A DNA stretch of 64,000 nt, taken from an uncultured Tateyamaria sp. (GTDB taxonomy: Bacteria > Pseudomonadota > Alphaproteobacteria > Rhodobacterales > Rhodobacteraceae). The notes under the pieces are model-generated. The model was not told where the DNA came from, made no database searches, and was given only the letters and a program-made list of their open reading frames with translations. Where the stretch lies: positions 62,001 through 126,000 of the forward strand of contig NZ_CANNDO010000002.1 of assembly GCF_947503385.1 (NCBI RefSeq). Direction: 5' to 3'. Within the stretch, counting starts at the first letter, position 1. Each line of letters begins with the position of its first letter. A program made the translations under genes and the position numbers. Positions 58,461 to 64,000 of the stretch are shown here, piece by piece.

Positions 58461-59669
58461 TCACATGCGGCGCAGGGCGATGACCGCGTTCATGCCGCCA
58501 AAGGCAAAGGCGTTGCTGATGGCCACATTGACCTTGGCCTCGCGCGCCTCGTTCGGGACGACGTCCAGCGCGCATTCGGGATCAGGTTCCTCGTAGCCTA
58601 TGGTGGGCGCGATCACACCGTCGCGTAGGGCCATGATGCAGGCGAGCAATTCCACCGCACCGGTGCCGCCGATCAGGTGGCCGTGCATGGATTTCGTGGA
58701 CGAGATCATCAGGCTGTCGGCATGGGGGCCGAACACGTCCGCCACGGCGGCGCATTCCGTCTTGTCATTGGCGGCCGTGCCGGTGCCGTGGGCGTTGATA
58801 TAGCAAACATCGGAGCGGTCGACCTTGGCATCTGCCAACGCGCCGGACATGGCCCGCGCGGCCCCGTTTTTGGACGGCATCACGATGTCAGAGGCATCCG
58901 ACGACATGGCAAAGCCGATGACTTCGCACAGGATGTCCGCCCCGCGCGCGCGCGCGTGTTCGTATTCCTCGAACACGAAAATCCCGGCGCCCTCGCCTTG
59001 CACCATGCCGTTGCGGTTGGCTGAAAACGGGCGGCAGGCGTCCTTGGACATCACGCGCAGCCCTTCCCACGCCTTGACCCCGCCGAAACACAACATGGAT
59101 TCAGACCCGCCTGTGATCATCACCGGGGCCATGCCGCTGCGCACCATCTGAAAGGCCTGTGCCATGGCGTGGTTGGACGAGGCACAAGCCGTCGCCACGG
59201 TAAAGGACGGCCCTTTGAGGTTGAACTCCATCGACACGTGGCTGGCGGCGGCGTTGTTCATCAGCTTGGGCACAACAAAGGGGTGCACCCGGTTCTTCCC
59301 CTCTTCGTAGACCAGACGGTAATTCTGGTCCCACGTGCTGACCCCGCCTGCGGCAGTGCCCAGAATAACGCCCGAGCGCGCAGCCTCGTCCCCCGAAAAG
59401 GTCAGGCCGGATTGCGCAATGGCTTCTTTGGCTGCGGCAAGCGTGAATTGGGTGAACCGGTCGTAGAGGCTCATTTGCTGACGGTTGTAGCGTCCCTCCG
59501 CCTCAAACCCCCGCACCTGCCCGCCGATCTTGACCGCGAGGCGATCCACGTCCTGAAATTCCAGCTCGCCGATGCCACAGCGCCCCTCGCGCATGGCTTC
59601 GAGCGTTTCGGGCACATCGTGGCCCAAGGCGTTGACCGTGCCCGCCCCCGTAATGACAACGCGGTGCAT
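58461..59669 (-). CDS. Beta-ketoacyl-ACP synthase II (FabF-like)
   Basis: A 402-residue condensing enzyme. The Cys-His-His triad is intact: C162 in VATACASSNHAM, His in YINAHGTGTAANDKTE and His in STKSMHGHLIGGTGAVE; the C-terminus NAFAFGGMNAVIALRRM is standard. It elongates acyl-ACP with malonyl-ACP. It is paired with a dedicated ACP (start and stop share one base) and lpxD, a grouping also seen in very-long-chain or 3-hydroxy acyl lipid loci, so a specialised outer-membrane lipid role is more likely than bulk fatty-acid synthesis. Confidence 0.92.
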   Translation of the reverse strand: MHRVVITGAGTVNALGHDVPETLEAMREGRCGIGELEFQDVDRLAVKIGGQVRGFEAEGRYNRQQMSLYDRFTQFTLAAAKEAIAQSGLTFSGDEAARSGVILGTAAGGVSTWDQNYRLVYEEGKNRVHPFVVPKLMNNAAASHVSMEFNLKGPSFTVATACASSNHAMAQAFQMVRSGMAPVMITGGSESMLCFGGVKAWEGLRVMSKDACRPFSANRNGMVQGEGAGIFVFEEYEHARARGADILCEVIGFAMSSDASDIVMPSKNGAARAMSGALADAKVDRSDVCYINAHGTGTAANDKTECAAVADVFGPHADSLMISSTKSMHGHLIGGTGAVELLACIMALRDGVIAPTIGYEEPDPECALDVVPNEAREAKVNVAISNAFAFGGMNAVIALRRM

Positions 59670-59929
59670 CAGGCTTTTTGCGCGGTGATCAGCGCCTCGA
59701 TCCCGGTGATGATCGATTGCACGTTGGTGATGTCAAAGTCGCTTTCAGTCGGTTCGTTCGCGTTGAACGGGACCGAGATGTCAAACTCTTCCTCAATGGC
59801 AAAGATGCTTTCCACGAGGCCCAGCGAGTCGATGCCCAAATCTTCCAGCGAGCTGTCCATCGTGACATCGCCGGGTTCCAGAACCGCCTGCTCCGCGATG
59901 ATCTCGATCACCTTGTCCTTGACGCTCAT
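59669..59929 (-). CDS. Dedicated acyl carrier protein
   Basis: An 86-residue ACP. The phosphopantetheine attachment is S35 in LEDLGIDSLGLVESIFAIEEEF. It differs from the AcpP consensus (D-S-L-D/G-x-V-E-L/I) by the extra SIFAIEEEFDISVPFN part, as in secondary ACPs for specialised acyl chains. The start ATG at 59929 is clear. It directly precedes the FabF-like gene (overlap of one base) and lies 32 bases downstream of lpxD, forming an lpxD-acp-fabF unit. Confidence 0.93.
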   Translation of the reverse strand: MSVKDKVIEIIAEQAVLEPGDVTMDSSLEDLGIDSLGLVESIFAIEEEFDISVPFNANEPTESDFDITNVQSIITGIEALITAQKA

Positions 59930-59961
59930 GTGCCTGCCCCTCTGCCGCTCACGGGTGTGAT

Positions 59962-61053
59962 TTAGTCACTGGAGCCTGCGTTGAAAACCGCTTTCTTCAA
60001 CGCCGTGACGTCCGCAAGCAGACGCGGCAGCCGGCGGACGTTCTTGAACGAGGACAGATGCGTCTTCATCTCGACCGCGGGGTATCCCAGCATAACCTTG
60101 CCATCGCGGACCGAGCTAAGCACCTTGGACGCCGCGCCACAGACCACACGGTCTCCGATGGTGATATTGTCCGACAGACCCACCTGCCCGGCAAAGACAC
60201 AGAAATTCCCCACCGTGGTCGAGCCTGCGATGCCCACCTGACCGCAAATGAGGTTGTCATCGCCAATGACCACGTTGTGGGCAATATGCACAAGGTTGTC
60301 GATCTTGGTCCGGTGGCCAATGCGCGTGGGGCGAATGGTGCCGTTGTCGATGGCACTGTTTGTGCCCAATTCGACATCGTCGCCAATCTCGACGGCACCA
60401 AGGCTTGCGATGCGCGCCCAAGGCTGGCCCTGCGCGGCCCCCTGATCACCAAGGCTTTCGCGGACCTCTTCGACGCCACTTTTTTCGGGTGTGACAAAGG
60501 AAAACCCGTCGCCCCCCACCCGTGCGCCCGGCTGCGCAATGAACCTTGCGCCGATCCGGACCTGAGCACCGATGCTGGTGTGTTCGCGCAGATAGGCGTT
60601 TGGGCCCAGTTCCGCGCCCCATCCGACATAGCACAGCGGACCGATGGTGCTGCCCGTGCCAATGCGCGCCTCCGGTCCAATCACAGCCCCCGCCGCGATG
60701 GTGACACCGTCCCCGATGTCCGCCGTGGGGTCGACCGATGCGCCGGGGTGAATGCCAGACCCAAAGCCCTGACCAGGATCTGCGATGGCGGTCAGGCCCG
60801 ACAGGGCAAAACGTGGCCGTGCAGGCCGAATGGCCGCCCGCAGACCCAATGCTTTCCAATCAGCGTCAGCCCAGAGCAAGGCCGCCTGCGCGGCCCCTGC
60901 CCCAATGGCATCGGCGTATTTCGGGTTACTGGCCAGCGCCAGATCGTCCGGACCGGCATCGCCCGGCTCAGAAAGGCCGGTGATCACGATATCCGGGTCA
61001 CCCACCACATCCAGATGCAGGGCCGCCGCAATCTCGCCAATTGTGTATCGCAT
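59962..61053 (-). CDS. lpxD: UDP-3-O-(3-hydroxyacyl)glucosamine N-acyltransferase LpxD
   Basis: A 363-residue lipid A enzyme. An N-terminal uridine-binding domain (YTIGEIAAALHLDVVGDPDIVITGLSEPGDAGPDDLALASNPKY) precedes a left-handed beta-helix of hexapeptide repeats (residues 105-330), with the catalytic His region in KIDNLVHIAHNVVIGDDNLICGQVGIAGS. It transfers a 3-hydroxyacyl group from ACP to the 2-amino group of UDP-GlcN. It is slightly longer than E. coli LpxD (341). The dedicated ACP downstream may carry its acyl donor. Confidence 0.95.
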   Translation of the reverse strand: MRYTIGEIAAALHLDVVGDPDIVITGLSEPGDAGPDDLALASNPKYADAIGAGAAQAALLWADADWKALGLRAAIRPARPRFALSGLTAIADPGQGFGSGIHPGASVDPTADIGDGVTIAAGAVIGPEARIGTGSTIGPLCYVGWGAELGPNAYLREHTSIGAQVRIGARFIAQPGARVGGDGFSFVTPEKSGVEEVRESLGDQGAAQGQPWARIASLGAVEIGDDVELGTNSAIDNGTIRPTRIGHRTKIDNLVHIAHNVVIGDDNLICGQVGIAGSTTVGNFCVFAGQVGLSDNITIGDRVVCGAASKVLSSVRDGKVMLGYPAVEMKTHLSSFKNVRRLPRLLADVTALKKAVFNAGSSD

Positions 61054-61083
61054 CTGCGTCCCCTTTGCCGTCAGGGGATGGAT

Positions 61084-62691
61084 TTACCCCTGAACGGCGC
61101 GCAGGGCCACCCCGGCATTGCTGAGCGCGCGCCAGACCTTGGCGTCACGGCCATAGATGTCGCGGCGATACTGGGTGTGCCCCTTGGGCGTGGTGAACGC
61201 CGTGCGGTAGATGATGTGCACCGGCACTGGCGATTTCAGGTCCACCCGCGTTTCCTTGCCCGTAGCCAGCACGGACTGGAAATACTGTTCAGGATTCGAC
61301 TGCTGTTTGGCCAGCAGCGTGTAGGCAAAGTCGAACGGGTCCGCCAGACGCACGCAGCCGTGGCTGTAGGCGCGCACCTCGCGGCCAAACAGATTCTTGG
61401 CGGGCGTGTCATGCAGGTAGATGTTGTGCACGTTGGGGAACATGAACTTGACCAGACCCAGCGCGTTGCCCTTGGAGGGCGGCTGGCGCATGGCAAAGGG
61501 GAACGTCTTTTCCGTGTATTGCGCAAAGTTCACGGCGCCGCGGTTTACCTTGCGGCCCCGGCTGTCCGTAATCTCGATATGTTTGACCGCGTTACGGTTG
61601 CGCTTGAGGGCGGGCAGATATTCCTTGGTCACGATCGAGCGTGGGACATACCAGCTTGGATTGATGACCATGAACTCCATCACGTCCGAAAACTCGGGCG
61701 TCGGGCGGTCATCCTTGTTGGCACCCACAACCGAGCGGGTCTGAAATGTCACTTTGCCGTTGTCGACAACCTTGGCCGAAAAGTCCGGAATGTTCACGAG
61801 GACGTGGCGCTTGCCGCGTTCCTGATTGACCCAGCGCTCCCGCTCCATTGCGACAATGATGGACTGCAAACGCGTCTGCACGTCCTTGTTCAGCTCGGTC
61901 ATTGTCCCGGGACCAGCCACACCATCGGCCGCAAGGCCATGTGCAAGCTGAAACTGCTGCACGGCGGACTGAATGTTTGCGTCATAGGTCTGTGTGTTTG
62001 TCCGTTTGAGGAACCCCATGGCGATCAGCCGGTTGCGCATGATCGCCACCGCGTCGCCTGATTGACCGGGCTTGAGCGATTTGGCGGGCACCGTCTGGCC
62101 CCAGCCGCCTTTGGCCAGCAGCCGCTCCATGCGCAGCTTTTCCTTCATCAGGGCGTTGTATTCAGTGGTCTTCGGTGACAGCGCCTTGAAGAAACCCGAA
62201 GGCGAGGATTTCGTGAAATTCACCAGATAGGACGTCCGGTCACGGTAGGGCACCTGCCGCACGATGGCGCGGTCCACGCGGCTGGGCACCAGAACACCGG
62301 TTTGCAGATCGCGCGAGAATTGCAGGAAGGTACGGCTGATCTCGACCTCAACCTGACCACGGTCACGCGGCGTTTTCGCAGCTTTCATCTTGGCCTGAAG
62401 ACCCGCCGCATCATAGCGGGCCGTGGGCAGGCCGTGATTGCCCGACTGGCTAAGCGCCTTGAAAAGAGCGACGCGACGTTGCCGTTCGCGCCCGCTTTTG
62501 CCGGTCCAAATGCTCTTGTACCCGTTGGCCTGATAGAAGGCTGCGATGTCAGCGTCACGCGCGGCAGCTTCGGCCACCGCCTGTTTGAATGCGGTCACCT
62601 GCGCGGTTGCAGCGGTGGGCAGGCTCAGGGTCAGCGCCGCAGCCATCGCAACGAGCGCAAACACCCATGCGCGGAAAATCGTCACTGTCAT
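61084..62691 (-). CDS. L,D-transpeptidase with peptidoglycan-binding domain (YcbB-like)
   Basis: A 535-residue periplasmic enzyme. An N-terminal signal (to about residue 30, ALTLSLPTAATAQ) is followed by an LdtD/YcbB-type scaffold, a peptidoglycan-binding segment (MRNRLIAMGFLKRTNTQTYDANIQSAVQQFQLAHGLAADGVAGPGTM) and the YkuD catalytic domain with HDTPAKNLFGREVRAYSHGCVRLADP, nucleophile C446. It forms 3-3 cross-links in peptidoglycan. GAGGGACC precedes ATG. Divergent from the M15/DUF882 protein, a probable cell-wall partner. Confidence 0.93.
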   Translation of the reverse strand: MTVTIFRAWVFALVAMAAALTLSLPTAATAQVTAFKQAVAEAAARDADIAAFYQANGYKSIWTGKSGRERQRRVALFKALSQSGNHGLPTARYDAAGLQAKMKAAKTPRDRGQVEVEISRTFLQFSRDLQTGVLVPSRVDRAIVRQVPYRDRTSYLVNFTKSSPSGFFKALSPKTTEYNALMKEKLRMERLLAKGGWGQTVPAKSLKPGQSGDAVAIMRNRLIAMGFLKRTNTQTYDANIQSAVQQFQLAHGLAADGVAGPGTMTELNKDVQTRLQSIIVAMERERWVNQERGKRHVLVNIPDFSAKVVDNGKVTFQTRSVVGANKDDRPTPEFSDVMEFMVINPSWYVPRSIVTKEYLPALKRNRNAVKHIEITDSRGRKVNRGAVNFAQYTEKTFPFAMRQPPSKGNALGLVKFMFPNVHNIYLHDTPAKNLFGREVRAYSHGCVRLADPFDFAYTLLAKQQSNPEQYFQSVLATGKETRVDLKSPVPVHIIYRTAFTTPKGHTQYRRDIYGRDAKVWRALSNAGVALRAVQG

Positions 62692-63006
62692 TGTGGTCCC
62701 TCATTATTCTGATGTGGCGAGCATCTTTCACTTATCCTAAACGCGCCGCGCGGCTGTCTATTCACAACTGAAAGAGCGTGCCGTCTTCGTCCGCCCGTGA
62801 TGCAGTGATGCACCGGGTTCAAGAGGAATTCACGGTTTTTGCAACATCTTGGCAAAATTCTGCGCAACACTCTTGCGACAATAAAAATCCGGATTCAGCC
62901 CTTGGTAAACGAATCGCGTTATGCCATAAGAATGTTGCATCTGGGGATGAGATAGCAAAACCCGTGTAACATCACGGGTGGCAGGCGTACGGGACGGCGT
63001 AGAAAT
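62692..63006. other. 315-base divergent promoter region of two cell-wall genes
   Basis: It separates the L,D-transpeptidase (minus) from the M15/DUF882 gene (plus). No gene or strong hairpin is seen. AT-rich segments near 62830-62900 and 62915-62945 probably hold the promoters, but I cannot define -35/-10 elements. A short repeat-like CACGG...CCGTG (near 62831 and 62962) is weak. Confidence 0.4.
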
Positions 63007-63576
63007 ATGACGGATTATACCTCTCCGGGTTTGACCCGCCGGGCTTTGCTTGGTGCATTTGCAGCAACAAGCGTCGTGGCAGCTCCAACTTACTCCAAGG
63101 CCGCAGGTTTCTTGCGTGGATCGGGCGACATCCGCCGGTTGCGCATGTATTCAGGGCGCACTGGTGAACGGATCGACATGATTTACTGGCTCGAGGGCAA
63201 GTACATCAAAGACTCCGTCAAAGAGATCAATCACTTCATGCGGGACTGGCGCACCAATCAGGTCAAATCCATTGACCTGCGCACCGTCGATATCATGGCC
63301 GCCGCACACAACCTTCTGGACGCGGAAGAGCCTTATATGCTGCTGTCGGGCTATCGCAGCCCGCAAACCAACGCCATGTTGCGCTCGCGCAGTGGCGGTG
63401 TGGCCAAAAATTCGTTGCACATGAAAGGTCAGGCCGCCGACCTGCGCCTGTCCACACGGTCCGTCAGCCAGATGGCCCGCGCCGCAGCGGCCTGCCGTGG
63501 TGGTGGTGTCGGTAAGTATTCCGGCTCGAACTTTGTCCACATGGATTGCGGCGTCGTCCGCAGTTGGGGCCGCTAA
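63007..63576 (+). CDS. DUF882/M15A peptidase family protein (YcbK-like), Tat signal
   Basis: A 189-residue protein. A Tat-type signal is visible: LTRRALLGAFAATSVVAAPTYSKA at residues 8-33. The M15A/DUF882 core has YMLLSGYRSPQTNAMLRSRSGG, NSLHMKGQAADLRL with the zinc-type H-x(6)-D, and FVHMDCGVVRSWGR with the second His. It is related to D-Ala-D-Ala-type carboxypeptidases (YcbK). It acts in the periplasm on peptidoglycan or as a processing factor. It shares a divergent promoter region with the L,D-transpeptidase. A terminator follows. Confidence 0.92.
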   Translation: MTDYTSPGLTRRALLGAFAATSVVAAPTYSKAAGFLRGSGDIRRLRMYSGRTGERIDMIYWLEGKYIKDSVKEINHFMRDWRTNQVKSIDLRTVDIMAAAHNLLDAEEPYMLLSGYRSPQTNAMLRSRSGGVAKNSLHMKGQAADLRLSTRSVSQMARAAAACRGGGVGKYSGSNFVHMDCGVVRSWGR

Positions 63577-63604
63577 GCCCTTACTGACAGTCCGACACCA
63601 GATC

Positions 63605-63630
63605 AAAGCGCTCTTCCGGGCGCTTTTTTT
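63605..63630 (+). terminator. Rho-independent terminator after M15/DUF882 gene
   Basis: AAAGCGC (63605-63611) and GCGCTTT (63620-63626) form a 7-pair stem with an 8-base loop, and the T-run continues to 63630. Confidence 0.88.
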
Positions 63631-63645
63631 GTGTTGCGGTAAGGA

Positions 63646-63722
<77 letters not shown>

Positions 63723-63781
63723 AGTGATTTGCCTATACCCGGCGTGCCGATGCGCTGCAATTGCAAATCGCGCAGCCCGGG

Positions 63782-64000
63782 TCAGCCAAAGAGATCGTGT
63801 GCCAGTTCCAGCGCGTCGACCAGCGCATCGACCTCGGCCTTGGTGTTGTACATGCCAAAGGAGGCGCGACAGGTGGCGGTCAGTCCCATATGTTCCATCA
63901 ACGGCCCGGTGCAGTGCTGGCCCGCACGCACCGCCACCCCCTTTTTGTCAAGGATCGTGGATATGTCATGCGCGTGCCCGGCCCCGTCAAGCGTGAAGGA
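63782..64000 (-). CDS. sufS: SufS-type cysteine desulfurase (C-terminal part; start beyond window)
   Basis: The last 72 residues of a group II cysteine desulfurase read SFTLDGAGHAHDISTILDKKGVAVRAGQHCTGPLMEHMGLTATCRASFGMYNT. The persulfide-forming Cys is in RAGQHCTGPLM, and ATCRASFGMYNT is the conserved C-terminal motif of SufS/CsdA. It mobilises sulfur from cysteine for Fe-S cluster assembly, probably with the SufE protein encoded at the left end of the window or a suf-operon partner beyond the right edge. Confidence 0.95.
   Translation of the reverse strand, partial: SFTLDGAGHAHDISTILDKKGVAVRAGQHCTGPLMEHMGLTATCRASFGMYNTKAEVDALVDALELAHDLFG

Noticed and set aside
60058-62061. 667-codon open frame opposite lpxD and the L,D-transpeptidase
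   Set aside because: Both opposite-strand genes are well supported; this frame has shadow composition and no domain.

Overview
The window looks like chromosomal DNA of a marine-type alphaproteobacterium of the Rhodobacterales (Rhodobacteraceae, Roseobacter-like). Supporting signs are the high GC content, dense gene packing with ATGA/TGATG overlaps, Hint-domain surface proteins, an IalB protein, an HWE-kinase bacteriophytochrome, an ECF41 sigma factor and a short C-rich intergenic palindrome typical of the group. No species is claimed. No phage, insertion sequence, CRISPR array or rRNA was seen. The ends cut a DUF1638 gene (left) and a SufS-type cysteine desulfurase (right).

Layout. 1-9.05 kb is housekeeping: sufE, a lipoprotein, rnd, purM-purN, a small membrane protein, a CAU tRNA, a glycan-type protein, a hot-dog thioesterase, an EnvZ-like kinase, a metallo-hydrolase and tRNA-Asn. 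9.05-11.28 kb is gene-poor and holds one Hint-domain protein. 11.28-18.44 kb and 22.0-30.46 kb together look like a sugar-acid/deoxysugar utilisation region: TIM-barrel isomerase, PfkB kinase, fuconolactonase-like hydrolase, aldo/keto reductase, BtpA/SgcQ, SgcX-like M42 peptidase, FGGY kinase, a complete ABC sugar importer, a FucU/RbsD mutarotase and a ribokinase. A red-light module (bacteriophytochrome-HWE kinase-receiver plus heme oxygenase) sits between its catabolic and transport halves, preceded by a possible 21-codon leader peptide.

30.5-39.5 kb is a stress/redox accessory block: a flavin monooxygenase fused to an NTF2-like domain, an AhpD-like protein with its ECF41 sigma factor and a perfect ECF41 promoter, a TetR pair with two direct-repeat operators, and a LysR-divergent pair with NDH-2-like, SDR and ABM proteins. 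39.7-43.3 kb holds metabolic genes (class IV aminotransferase, aldose epimerase, TfoX-C, PQQ-type sugar dehydrogenase). 43.46-49.07 kb is a complete branched-chain amino-acid ABC operon (livKGF-x-HM). Then come a second Hint protein, a HerA-like ATPase, and an intergenic region (51.79-52.05 kb) with two putative adjacent small RNAs that share extensive mutual complementarity, which is the most novel-looking signal here. The right end carries ialB, a sulfotransferase-like protein, nucleoside hydrolase, GNAT, SelO, EamA and DUF533 genes, an acp-fabF-lpxD lipid cluster, divergent L,D-transpeptidase and M15/DUF882 cell-wall genes, tRNA-Arg and the sufS end.

All functions come from reading the translated sequences by eye. 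No database search was run.
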